This document shows positions 56,150 through 64,000 of a stretch of 64,000 nt of DNA, piece by piece. The DNA lies in assembly GCA_024400395.1 (NCBI GenBank), contig JAKSMW010000005.1, positions 18,776 through 82,775 on the forward strand, in the 5' to 3' direction. The notes below the pieces were generated by a model. It was not told the origin of the DNA and did no database searches. It was given only the letters and a program-made list of their open reading frames with translations. Position numbers and translations under genes: made by a program. Source of the stretch: Bacteroidales bacterium (GTDB lineage: Bacteria > Bacteroidota > Bacteroidia > Bacteroidales > F082). The first letter of the stretch is position 1; every line of letters begins with the position of its first letter.

Positions 56150-56917
56150 ATGAAAAATAAACCGAGAATATTAATCGCGAATGACGATGGTTTTCAGGCC
56201 AAGGGTTTGAAAAAACTGACGGGTCTGATGCGCCAGATAGGTGAGGTCATGGTTGTTTCTACGGAACAACCGATGTCGGCGAAGTCGCATTCCATGACGA
56301 TTCGCGAACCATTGAGAGTCAATCTGTTAGAAAGAGACACAGATTATGTGAAATATGTCTGTAATGGTAGTCCGGTTGACTGCGTAAAGATTGGTTATCA
56401 ATATTTTATGAAAGAAAAACCCGACATCGTAGTCTCAGGGATTAATCACGGCTCAAATGCTTCGACTAATGTTGTCTATTCGGGTACGATGGCGGCTGTC
56501 ATAGAGGCTTGCATGGACGGCATTCCTGCTGTCGGTTTCAGTCTTGACTGCTACGACCCCGATGCCTGTTTCGACCATCTCGACAATTATATTATCGGTT
56601 TTACAAAAAAAGTCCTTGATGAAGGTCTGCCGGATGGCGTATGTCTGAATGTCAATTTCCCTGCATTTTCTGAAGAAGGCATTAAAGGAATAAAAACATG
56701 TCGGCAGGCGAAGGCGCGCTGGTCGGAGAAATATGAACGCCGTGTTGACCCTTTCGGCCGCGACTATTTCTGGCTTACCGGCGAGTTCATCGAACAGGAT
56801 TCTGAAGAAAATACGGATGTTAAGGCATTGAACAACAACTATGTTTCAGTTGTTCCGATCCAGTACGATTGGACAGCATATAATGTTCTCGACAAATTTA
56901 AAACGTGGGAGATATGA
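56150..56917 (+). CDS. surE: 5'/3'-nucleotidase SurE
   Basis: Stationary-phase survival nucleotidase. 255 aa: metal motif ILIANDDGF (residues ~6-14; AND-DG), QPMSAKSHSMTI, CNGSPVDCV, and VVSGINHGSNASTNVVYSGTM. The ATG at 56150 is chosen; an in-frame TTG at 56144 overlaps the maf stop. Its stop overlaps the lpxB start in ATGA. Confidence 0.95.
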   Translation: MKNKPRILIANDDGFQAKGLKKLTGLMRQIGEVMVVSTEQPMSAKSHSMTIREPLRVNLLERDTDYVKYVCNGSPVDCVKIGYQYFMKEKPDIVVSGINHGSNASTNVVYSGTMAAVIEACMDGIPAVGFSLDCYDPDACFDHLDNYIIGFTKKVLDEGLPDGVCLNVNFPAFSEEGIKGIKTCRQAKARWSEKYERRVDPFGRDYFWLTGEFIEQDSEENTDVKALNNNYVSVVPIQYDWTAYNVLDKFKTWEI

Positions 56918-58032
56918 AGTACTATATAATTGCAGGCGAAGCTTCCGGAGATTTGCATGGGTCAAATCTTGTGGCATCTATCAGGAAAAAAGACCCGGAT
57001 GCGAAAATTCGTGCGTGGGGCGGTGAGAAAATGCGGAAAAATGGAGCAAACGTGGTGAAAAATTATCATGATTTGGCGTTCATGGGCTTCGCGGAAGTGT
57101 TAATGAATCTTAACACTATCTTAAAAAATTTTAACATTTGCAAGAAAGATATCAAGCAGTTTGCACCGGATGCAATCGTTCTTATCGATTACCCGGGTTT
57201 TAATCTGAAAATTGCGAAATGGGCGCATAAAAAAGGATACAAGGTGTTTTATTACATTTCACCTCAGGTTTGGGCATGGAAACGCCGCCGTGTATATAAA
57301 ATAAGGAGAGTGGTTGACAAGATGCTTTGCATCCTTCCTTTTGAAAAGAAATTCTACGATGGATATAATGTTGATTGCCAGTATGTTGGACATCCTCTGC
57401 TTGATGAGATTTCAAAAATCACCCTTGTTGACAAAGATAAATTCTTCAAGTCAAACCGCCTGAATCCAAAAAAGGAGGTTATAGCGTTGCTTCCAGGAAG
57501 CCGCAAACAAGAGATTGGCAGAATGCTTGAAGTAATGCTGAAAGTTGTCAAACAATATCCTGATTATCAATTTGTTGTCGGTTGTGCCCCGTCGATTCCT
57601 GTGAATTATTACAAGAAAATCATCGGCGACAAGGCAAATGTGCGTTTAGTGGTAAACAGAACGTACCAGTTGCTGCAGTTGTCAAGTGCCGCACTTGTTA
57701 CTTCCGGCACTGCTACATTAGAAACCGCACTTCTTGACGTGCCGGAAGTGGTTTGCTACAAAGCAAATAGAATTTCGTATATGATTGCCAAGCATTTGGC
57801 AAAAGTTAAATTCATCTGTTTGGTGAATCTGATTATGGACAGATTGGTTGTCAAAGAGTTAATTCAAGATGACCTTACTCCTGAAAACATCAAGGAAGAA
57901 CTGGACAGCTTGCTTAAGAATCATAAACGCCAGCGTAAACTGCTTGAAGATTATGAGGAACTGAAGGTTGTTCTTGGCAATGCCGGTGCTTCAGACAAGG
58001 CCGCTGAAATAATCATTTCAAGTGTAAAATAA
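56914..58032 (+). CDS. lpxB: Lipid-A-disaccharide synthase
   Basis: GT19 enzyme joining lipid X and UDP-diacylglucosamine to form the lipid A disaccharide. 372 aa; AGEASGDLHGSNL (~6-18), FMGFAEVL, DYPGFNLKIAKWAHKKG, YYISPQVWAWKRRRV, YVGHPLLDE and LLPGSRKQEI are all intact. ATG at 56914 shares 4 nt with the surE stop, so translation is coupled. A strong terminator follows. Confidence 0.96.
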   Translation: MKYYIIAGEASGDLHGSNLVASIRKKDPDAKIRAWGGEKMRKNGANVVKNYHDLAFMGFAEVLMNLNTILKNFNICKKDIKQFAPDAIVLIDYPGFNLKIAKWAHKKGYKVFYYISPQVWAWKRRRVYKIRRVVDKMLCILPFEKKFYDGYNVDCQYVGHPLLDEISKITLVDKDKFFKSNRLNPKKEVIALLPGSRKQEIGRMLEVMLKVVKQYPDYQFVVGCAPSIPVNYYKKIIGDKANVRLVVNRTYQLLQLSSAALVTSGTATLETALLDVPEVVCYKANRISYMIAKHLAKVKFICLVNLIMDRLVVKELIQDDLTPENIKEELDSLLKNHKRQRKLLEDYEELKVVLGNAGASDKAAEIIISSVK

Positions 58033-58060
58033 ATTTACAAATTTGTAAATAAATTTTAAC

Positions 58061-58099
58061 AATCGGGCGTTTTCAAGTCAACGAAAACGCCCGATTTTT
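58061..58099. terminator. Terminator after lpxB
   Basis: Perfect 14-bp stem AATCGGGCGTTTTC (58061-58074) / GAAAACGCCCGATT (58083-58096) with an 8-nt loop and T tail. Confidence 0.92.
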
Positions 58100-58176
58100 C
58101 TTTGAAAATCAACAAAATAAATGTTTTTTGTATTGAAATTATTCGTAACTTGCACGCCGGTTTCTGACATGCAAAT

Positions 58177-60297
58177 ATGTTTAATTGGTTTAAATATCCG
58201 TTCATCAGGTTGCTGATACCTTTCGCATCCGGCATTTGGCTCGCATACAATTTCAAGCCGCAAAATGCTGATGCCTCGGCACAGCTTTGCGTGTCTGCTT
58301 CTTCGCTGCTGTTGGTGTCATTGATAATTGTCTCAAATTATGTCAAAAAATACAGTTTGCGGTGGCTGTTCGGATTGCTTCTTAACATACTCCTTATATT
58401 AATAGGTGTGTTTGTGGTTCATATTCGTGATGATGACTTGGATGAAAAGCACATCTCCAATTGTGAATTGAATGATGTAACATGTTATGTCGCAAGAGTT
58501 TGTGATTGTCCGGCTGTCAGGGAGAAATCAGTTAAAGTTATTTTGGAGCTGAAAGGAATTAAACGTTCTGACGAGGCAGTAGAAGAAGTTTCTGGGAAAG
58601 TCATGACGTATTTTGAAATAACATGTCGTGCGGAGGCTTTAAAATACGGTGATGTTATAGTTTTTTTCGATCCTCCTGACTTTGTTGAGCCGCCGAAAAA
58701 TCCTGAACAATTTGACTACAAGACTTATCTTTCGCGGAAAGGTGTGTCGCATCAGTTGTATGTCAAAGATGACCGATGGAGTAAATTGACTGTAAATCAG
58801 ACAAATCCGATTTATAGATTCTCGTATTCACTTCGCGATTTGCTGCTTTCAATCATGCGTGATCTGGGAATTGAAGGAGACGAATATGCTGTAGCGGCTG
58901 CAATTCTGATTGGTTTTGACGACACATTGCCTGAAGAACTCCGGCAGAGTTACGTGGCGGCTGGCTCAATGCATATTTTGTGTGTGTCAGGCCTTCATGT
59001 CGGCGTGGTTTTCATGGTTTTTTCATATATGCTTGCGTTTTTTAATAAACGGAGACGTTGGCAGCATTTGGTCAAACAGTCGCTGCTCCTGTTTCTGATT
59101 TGGATATACGCATTGCTGGCAGGGCTTGCTCCGTCAATTCTGCGTGCCACAATAATGCTTTCGTTCGTGATTGTCGGCGACATGCTTGACAGAAAGGGCG
59201 TGTTGCTTAACAGTTTGGCTGCCTCTGCGTTTCTGTTGCTTTGCATAAGGCCGGCAAACCTTTTCGATGTCGGATTCCTGCTTTCATACGCTGCTGTTGT
59301 CGGCATTGTGGTTTTGCAAAAGCCAATTTACAGTGTTTTTTATATCAGATTCAAGCCTTTGGACAAGATTTGGGAAATGACCTCAGTAACATTGGCGGCG
59401 CAGATGGCTACGATGCCGTTTTCGGTTTTCTTCTTCCATCAGTTCCCTGTTTATTTCTGGCTTAGCAACCTTTTCATGACCCCAATTTCAACCATTGTGA
59501 TAATAGGTGGGATGCTGATGCTTGTTTTGAGTCCTATACCTTATATTAATATGGGAATCGCTTTCTGTGTGAAGTGGATGATTTTTTTGATGAATTATGT
59601 CGTAACATCGATTGAGAATCTTCCGATTTCTATTCTTAAGGGTTTGTATGTGAATGATTTGGAATTCGTTTGCCTTATTTTAATTTTGATATTGTTGATG
59701 CAGACTGTGGAATTTAAAGAAAAGAAGATGGTTTTTGCAATTCTGTCTATATCATTGGTGTTCAGTGTCTCGCAACTTTCAAGAGCCGTCGTGCAGCGGA
59801 AACAGCAGTCGTTTACTGTATATTCTTTGTCAAAAGGGACCGCTGTCGATTTCGTTTTTGCTAATCAACATGTTATTTTGTGTGATTCAACAGTTTATAA
59901 TAATCCGGATATTGCAGGTTTTGGCATAGAAAACAATCTGATCAGGCAGGGAGTTTATAAAAATGGCAATAGTTTATTATTGAGCGATACTGATTTTGAT
60001 GATTTTTTCATAAAAAAGCGGGAAAATATGGTGTCATTTGGAGATAAATTAATCGCATTTTCTGGTGAAAAAGCGTATTTTGGCGTAAAATTGGCGTCAA
60101 AACCACATTTTGATTATTTCATCGCTTATGGCAGGGAATTTATTGATGTCAAGAAATTATGTGAATGCTATATGATTGATTTACTGATAATTGATAGTTC
60201 AATTCCTGACTATTTAAGAAAAAAAATGATTGAAAAAGCAGATGAAATAGGGCAGAAGTATTATGACGTTAAAACTTGTGGTGCATATATTTTTTAA
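58177..60297 (+). CDS. comEC: ComEC/Rec2-family DNA uptake channel
   Basis: 706-aa inner-membrane protein. N-terminal helices and a DUF4131-like beta domain (~95-205: ARVCDCPAVREKSVKVILEL; YGDVIVFFDPP) precede the Competence channel domain with MHILCVSGLHVGVVF (~268-282; the hallmark ILxVSGLHV) and about ten helices. The C-terminal ~180 residues are soluble but lack the HxHxDH metal motif of beta-lactamase-like ComEC tails, as in Bacteroidota. The codon composition becomes A/T-rich toward the 3' end. A separate transcript after the lpxB terminator. Confidence 0.92.
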   Translation: MFNWFKYPFIRLLIPFASGIWLAYNFKPQNADASAQLCVSASSLLLVSLIIVSNYVKKYSLRWLFGLLLNILLILIGVFVVHIRDDDLDEKHISNCELNDVTCYVARVCDCPAVREKSVKVILELKGIKRSDEAVEEVSGKVMTYFEITCRAEALKYGDVIVFFDPPDFVEPPKNPEQFDYKTYLSRKGVSHQLYVKDDRWSKLTVNQTNPIYRFSYSLRDLLLSIMRDLGIEGDEYAVAAAILIGFDDTLPEELRQSYVAAGSMHILCVSGLHVGVVFMVFSYMLAFFNKRRRWQHLVKQSLLLFLIWIYALLAGLAPSILRATIMLSFVIVGDMLDRKGVLLNSLAASAFLLLCIRPANLFDVGFLLSYAAVVGIVVLQKPIYSVFYIRFKPLDKIWEMTSVTLAAQMATMPFSVFFFHQFPVYFWLSNLFMTPISTIVIIGGMLMLVLSPIPYINMGIAFCVKWMIFLMNYVVTSIENLPISILKGLYVNDLEFVCLILILILLMQTVEFKEKKMVFAILSISLVFSVSQLSRAVVQRKQQSFTVYSLSKGTAVDFVFANQHVILCDSTVYNNPDIAGFGIENNLIRQGVYKNGNSLLLSDTDFDDFFIKKRENMVSFGDKLIAFSGEKAYFGVKLASKPHFDYFIAYGREFIDVKKLCECYMIDLLIIDSSIPDYLRKKMIEKADEIGQKYYDVKTCGAYIF

Positions 60298-60375
60298 AAA
60301 ATGAATTTGTAAAATGTTGTAAATCAATTTTATAGAAAATATTTTTTAAAAAGTAAAAATTTTTTTCAAAAAAGT

Positions 60376-60407
60376 GTTGCGTGTATTGAAAAACGCTGTA
60401 TCTTTGC
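60376..60407 (+). promoter_or_regulatory. Promoter of tRNA-Asp
   Basis: TTGC (60376-60379), spacer, TATCTTTGC (60399-60407), 46 nt before the tRNA. The arrangement GTGT-ATTGAAAAA-TGTA resembles the cassette B promoter. A small hairpin GTTGAAAT / ATTTCAAC follows at 60411-60435. Confidence 0.65.
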
Positions 60408-60452
60408 ACCGTTGAAATGAACGAAAAATTTCAACTGGTTCTTGAAGATAAT

Positions 60453-60527
60453 GGTGCCGTAGTTCAGTTTGGTTAGAATGCCTGCCTGTCACGCAGGAGG
60501 TCGACGGTTCGAGCCCGTTCGGCACCG
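60453..60527 (+). tRNA. tRNA-Asp (anticodon GTC)
   Basis: 75 nt with a complete cloverleaf: acceptor GGTGCCG / CGGCACC, anticodon stem CCTGC / GCAGG enclosing loop CTGTCAC (anticodon GTC at 60488-60490), T-arm GACGG-TTCGAGC-CCGTT, discriminator G. The 3' CCA is not encoded. Confidence 0.97.
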
Positions 60528-60532
60528 CAAAA

Positions 60533-60566
60533 GAAACTCACTCGAAAGAGTGGGTTTCTTTTTTTT
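60533..60566 (+). terminator. Terminator after tRNA-Asp
   Basis: Stem GAAACTCACTC / GAGTGGGTTTC with GAAA tetraloop and eight T. Confidence 0.93.
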
Positions 60567-60582
60567 ATCAGTGTTGCATTTA

Positions 60583-60785
60583 GTTAGTAAAGTTACAAAG
60601 TTTGTAAAGTTATAAAGTTGAAAGTGGCTGGCGCACAAGAGTTTTCTTCCTTATGCGCCAGCTTTCTGTTTGTGCGCCAGCTGCCCGCAGGGCAGTACCT
60701 TAATAACCGAGTACACGGCACGTGTGCCCGTGCATACACATCACGTGTGCCCTGAGCCGCCCGGCATGATGCCCGTCACGTGTTT
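60583..60785. repeat. Heptad repeat plus GC-rich palindrome cluster (cassette B)
   Basis: AAAGTTA/AAAGTTT units (60583-60625), hairpin GCTGGCGCACAAG (60627-60639) / CTTATGCGCCAGC (60650-60662), a third TGCGCCAGC (60673-60681), palindrome CTGCCC-GCA-GGGCAG (60681-60695), AGTACCTTAATAACCGAGTAC, then GGCACGTGTGCC-type palindromes. Collinear with 25629-25817. With the tRNA just upstream, this could mark an insertion point, but no attachment-site duplication was found. Confidence 0.75.
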
Positions 60786-60837
60786 AGCTGAGTGCAAAAA
60801 AAATCAAAAAAAATGTCCGCGGTATTGAAAAAAGATG

Positions 60838-61114
60838 TAATTCTGCCGCCAATATGAAAAAGGCGCATATACAATATCAAGAATAAGGTTGCTGTTTGCC
60901 GAATTTGGCAAATAGGGATATTGTGATTACCCCCTCCGTTGCCAATTTGCTGTAAATCAACAATTCATCATTTACTTAAAAATTCTGCCGCTGACCGCAA
61001 GTCAGGGGCTTTCGGCGTTTCCGATGGTTTCAGAGTTTCAAGGAATTGCTTTCCGGGACATTAATGACATTAATCGACACTAACGACATTAAATAATTTC
61101 AAAAAATTAAAAAA
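60838..61114 (+). ncRNA. Promoter and structured leader of cassette B
   Basis: -7 box TAATTCTG (60838-60845; one mismatch from TAnnTTTG). Then hairpin TTTGCC-GAATTT-GGCAAA (60895-60912), C-tract (60930-60934), the conserved hairpin GCCGCTGACCGCAAGTCAG plus GGGC (60987-61009), and GACATTAATGACATTAATCGAC (61057-61078). The order and the spacing from the -7 box match cassette A. The first hairpin differs completely in sequence from cassette A but sits at the same place. A 10-codon ORF follows the -7 box. Confidence 0.55.
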
Positions 61115-61258
61115 ATGAAGAAAGAAATCAACAGAAAGGCGGGCTACGAAGCCCCAAGAATCGAAGCGACAAGCTTCATGACAGAACAAGGCTACGCCGC
61201 GAGCGCACCGCAACCGGTAAAAAGTTTCACCATCGGCGTGGGCAGCGGCTTGCTCTAA
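61115..61258 (+). CDS. 47-aa conserved small peptide, cassette B
   Basis: Paralogue of the 48-aa ORF at 26171. MKKEINRK start, shared core GYEAPRIEATSFMTEQGYAA then SA, and a divergent hydrophobic tail (FTIGVGSGLL). Nucleotide changes between the two copies are largely compatible with a conserved protein sequence in the core (AGG/AGA, GCC/GCG-type differences). No signal peptide or known domain. Located 63 nt before the lipoprotein gene; probably co-transcribed. Confidence 0.7.
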   Translation: MKKEINRKAGYEAPRIEATSFMTEQGYAASAPQPVKSFTIGVGSGLL

Positions 61259-61321
61259 AAACTTGAAAATGCGTGATGAATCTTTGAATTATTAAATCTT
61301 TGAATAATTAAATTAACTAAA

Positions 61322-63259
61322 ATGAAAAAAGTATCATTATTATTGGCGGCGTTCGCATTGGTGATGGGACTGTCACAGTGCAAGAAGCCTAACCTGCCGG
61401 TGCTGAACGCCGGCGAAACACAGCATGTGGTGCTCAACGCATCGTGGGACAACGGCGGCTCGAAAATCGACCAGGACGGGACAAAATTCAAGTGGACCGA
61501 AGGTGACAAACTCTATGTCAATAAAGGCAATGAGTCAATCGGTACATTGAAATGCACAGATGTTGCCAACGGCACCTTTGAAGGTTACATCATAGAAACT
61601 ACAGGGAAAATTAAATTCACGTTCAAGGGCGCAAACTATAAAGATGACTTCATGGGTCAGACAGGCTTCCTGAATGATGCGGTGTACCTTGAATCTGGAG
61701 AATTAGATTACAAGGCTGATGGAAATTACGGGACGGTTTCAATGAGAATGCCTCACGCGGTACTTCTGCTCGACTTGAGCGCACTCGGCACGCCAGCAGG
61801 TACTCCAGTTACTATCAAGGTGGTTGGCGGTGATCCAGTCGCAAGCGTTAAAAATGTGAAGAACGATGAAGCTTCAAAAGCATTGTATGTGGCTGTACCT
61901 GCCTCTCCTGCAGGTAAGCAGTATGAATTTGTGAGCATCATTGGTACAGCCCGTTGCGATGACGTATGGGCACTCAAGGACAACACATTTTACACACTTA
62001 AAAACGGAGAAGGCGCGGCGATAGTGATTACGCCGGCGTGCGAGTTCGTTGACCTCGGTCTGCCATCTGGAACCCTCTGGGCTGACAGAAACGTCGGAGC
62101 TGAGAGTGAGACCGACTTCGGATACTATTTAGCGTGGGGTGAAAAATTTGTTCATTATACATCAGCCAACCCAGCAACAGGCGCCTTTATATGGAAAACC
62201 GGTTTTGAGAACGGATACTGTAAATCGACCTATTCCATGTGGGATAACTCTACATCAAAATATACAAAATATAACGCAACTGATGGTCTCACACAGCTAC
62301 AGAAAGAGGATGATATCTGCTGCGAACTGTACGGGAACTCCTGTTCGGTTCCCTCTCTGCAACAGTGCCAAGAACTTGTAAATTATTGTACCAAGACAAG
62401 GACTGGTAATGGTTATGAATTTACAGGGACTAATGGTAACAAGATATTTATTCCTGTAAATGGAGCAATTCAGACAGTAACTTTATATAATTACGACAAT
62501 TTTGGAGGCTACTATTGGACGAAGGATCTTAAAACTACCGGTGATGGATATTCTTTCCATTACGGTGGACAGTATGATTTTTATTACAGTGAATACGAGC
62601 GCAGTTACGGGTTTGGCATACGCGCGGTGAAGCGAGGCCCCGTCCTGATGTCGTGGGTTGACCTTGGTCTGGAATCAGGTACACTGTGGAGCGAAACGAA
62701 CCTGAATGCATCATCGGCTACCGAATATGGTTTATATTATCAGTTCGGCTCTACTACGGGTCATGACAACAGCGAGGCTGCATCATATTCTACCTGGTCG
62801 ACGGCTCCGTTCAATGGCGGAAGCTCCACCTTTGATGCAACTTCTTGGAATGCGCATAAAGCCTCTGCCATTGACTCGGACGGTAACTTGAAACAGGAGT
62901 ACGATGCCGCATACCAGCAGACCTATGGCTTGGCCAGAACACCTACGCAAGCTCAGATAGAAGAGCTCTGTGCGCTCGAGAACGAATGGACCAACAATTA
63001 CAATAGCACCGGTGTCCATGGCCGGATTTTCCACGGCAACAATGGCGAAACCCTATTCATTCCTGCCGCTGGATGCTACTATGACGGTAACGCAAATTAT
63101 GTCGGCCAAAATGGAGTGCTTGTCTGGAGTCGCACCGTGAACGGAGATGAGAATGCCCGTTATATGTATTCTTGGGACACTGCTGCGGGTTCTGGTTTAG
63201 ACGCTAAGCCGAGATACTATTCCTATCCTATCCGTCCAGTTAAGGCATCAGGAGAGTAA
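61322..63259 (+). CDS. Surface lipoprotein: fimbrillin-like N-terminus and two FISUMP-like modules
   Basis: 645 aa; lipobox ending LSQ-Cys20. Residues 1-165 are closely similar to the protein at 26355 (SLLLAAFALVMGLSQC, QHVVLNASWDNGGSKI, WTEGDKL, ELDYKADGNYGTVSM). After that come two FISUMP-like repeats, each opening with VDLGL(P/E)SGTLW: ~240-438 (FVDLGLPSGTLWADRNVGA...YGFGIRAVK) and ~443-640 (WVDLGLESGTLWSETNLNA...YSYPIRPVK). These modules are common on Bacteroidales surface proteins and likely bind ligands; no catalytic residues were recognised. Last gene of cassette B, before a terminator. Confidence 0.8.
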   Translation: MKKVSLLLAAFALVMGLSQCKKPNLPVLNAGETQHVVLNASWDNGGSKIDQDGTKFKWTEGDKLYVNKGNESIGTLKCTDVANGTFEGYIIETTGKIKFTFKGANYKDDFMGQTGFLNDAVYLESGELDYKADGNYGTVSMRMPHAVLLLDLSALGTPAGTPVTIKVVGGDPVASVKNVKNDEASKALYVAVPASPAGKQYEFVSIIGTARCDDVWALKDNTFYTLKNGEGAAIVITPACEFVDLGLPSGTLWADRNVGAESETDFGYYLAWGEKFVHYTSANPATGAFIWKTGFENGYCKSTYSMWDNSTSKYTKYNATDGLTQLQKEDDICCELYGNSCSVPSLQQCQELVNYCTKTRTGNGYEFTGTNGNKIFIPVNGAIQTVTLYNYDNFGGYYWTKDLKTTGDGYSFHYGGQYDFYYSEYERSYGFGIRAVKRGPVLMSWVDLGLESGTLWSETNLNASSATEYGLYYQFGSTTGHDNSEAASYSTWSTAPFNGGSSTFDATSWNAHKASAIDSDGNLKQEYDAAYQQTYGLARTPTQAQIEELCALENEWTNNYNSTGVHGRIFHGNNGETLFIPAAGCYYDGNANYVGQNGVLVWSRTVNGDENARYMYSWDTAAGSGLDAKPRYYSYPIRPVKASGE

Positions 63260-63369
63260 AACTGAATAATGTCGAAAATGAAAACGATTATTTTTGTCCG
63301 CTAAACATAAAGAGTTTGTTTGAACCAGTTGTTGTTCAATAAGTTCAAACAAGATTGCGGTCTCTAAGC

Positions 63370-63407
63370 CCTCACGCATACACACTTGTGCGTGAGGACT
63401 GTTTTTT
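63370..63407 (+). terminator. Terminator of cassette B
   Basis: Stem CCTCACGCA (63370-63378) / TGCGTGAGG (63389-63397), then ACTGTTTTTTG. The 110 bp between the lipoprotein stop and this hairpin show no gene. Confidence 0.82.
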
Positions 63408-63441
63408 GTTTTCGGCGCATCCGGCGGGCTTCACAATAGGA

Positions 63442-63906
63442 GTCAGCCTTTTTTATTCTTCTGGACTTGCATATACAAGCATAAACTTCTACGCGAGCAA
63501 CGAAGTCTTAACGGACAACAATGTCTGTATATAACCGTGTAGTCATGACGTAGATGGTCAGGCTTCGCAAATGGGCTGGAAGAAAGGCATGAGAGTTGGG
63601 ATGACTGCACATCCCGAATACGACCAATTCTTTAGACGTGCGTTCTCATCCTTGAAGAACAAGCTAAAGAATCACAAAGAGCTTTAGGAAGAGCGGGAGA
63701 AAAAGCTGATCGATGTTTTTTAAGGCATGAAGCATCCGGCATACAGGATGTGCGAAACGCTGAGGTTCATCATCGCCTTTACGTTTGCCGTATTGCGCCA
63801 GCTTACCCCTCGCAAGATTACTTCCCAGCAGAGACTTGTTCCGTTTCGGCTGACAGGGACAAATTTACAAACTTATATCGGACGTGATGCAATACCGGGA
63901 AAATAA
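63442..63906 (+). pseudogene. Possible decayed coding frame, unidentified
   Basis: One reading frame stays coding-like for about 155 codons, interrupted by stops at 63532, 63685 and 63721 before the last at 63904. It includes MGWKKGMRVGMTAHPEYDQF followed by a Lys-rich helix (63571-63684) and MKHPAYRMCETLRFIIAFTF with a basic tail. No family was recognised; a remnant of a mobile-element gene is one reading, chance is another. The rest of 63408-64000 has no other ORF or RNA gene; the end is A/T-rich with a duplicated AATTGGCGT. Confidence 0.3.
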
Positions 63907-64000
63907 ACGCCATGATTTTTGTTTATTACACCAAAAAAATGAGAATTGGCGTGGAATTGGCGTAATTTTCGTTTTAAAAAAGTGCGGGAAAGCGCAAAAA

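Overview
The window is a stretch of chromosome from a Bacteroidota bacterium, most likely an uncultured member of the Bacteroidales. The evidence is threefold. Genes start downstream of the Bacteroidota sigma promoter (a TTTG-like -33 box and a TAnnTTTG -7 box), not -35/-10 boxes. Gene orders are typical of the order: rsfS-ftsH divergent from birA; alaS divergent from an M23 peptidase-merR pair; ddl divergent from a PASTA gene and rluD; a complete moxR-DUF58-bat operon; ubiA-maf-surE-lpxB. Two proteins carry type IX secretion (T9SS) sorting domains, which argues against the genus Bacteroides itself.

Layout. 1-2414: 3' part of dnaA, an RsmI-type methyltransferase and a TerB-like protein. 2534-9290: POT peptide transporter, valS, a PD-(D/E)XK AAA ATPase behind a 23-bp tandem repeat, and a LUD-domain gene. 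9293-14335: ftsH, rsfS, birA, pyrE, Nudix. 14476-25631: coaD, a thioredoxin-fold protein, secA, two tandem patatin/beta-barrel (type Vd-like) proteins, pyrH, frr. 25632-29755: accessory island with palindromic repeats, a leader RNA, a 48-aa peptide, a modular surface lipoprotein and a second AAA/PD-(D/E)XK gene. 29772-41499: ddl, PASTA protein, T9SS protein, rluD, hldD, merR, M23 peptidase, alaS, rdgB, ung and a 41-aa lipoprotein. 41565-53111: a large T9SS propeller protein and the Bat aerotolerance operon. 53249-60297: ECF sigma factor, kdsC, ubiA, maf, surE, lpxB, comEC. 60298-64000: tRNA-Asp, a second copy of the repeat/leader/peptide/lipoprotein cassette, and a decayed reading frame.

The most unusual signal is the duplicated cassette at 25629-27904 and 60583-63407. 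Each copy has, in the same order, a GC-rich palindromic repeat cluster, a promoter, a collinear leader of about 280-300 nt, a small ORF of 48 or 47 codons sharing the core GYEAPRIEAT / GYAASA, and a lipoprotein whose first ~165 residues are conserved while the C-terminal module differs. Within the leader, a hairpin, a C-tract and an almost invariant hairpin sit at nearly identical distances from the -7 box (56/57, 90/90 and 150/149 nt).

A second theme is a family of short A-rich 7-8-bp repeats (AAAGTTG/AAAGTTT types). They fill many same-strand gaps in the sense direction, often touching stop codons, and in five places flank a GC-rich CTGGCGCAC element. At coaD and the AAA gene at 28065 this repeat also carries the promoter. 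A third repeat (9 bp, encoding Ser-Ser-Asn) sits inside birA.
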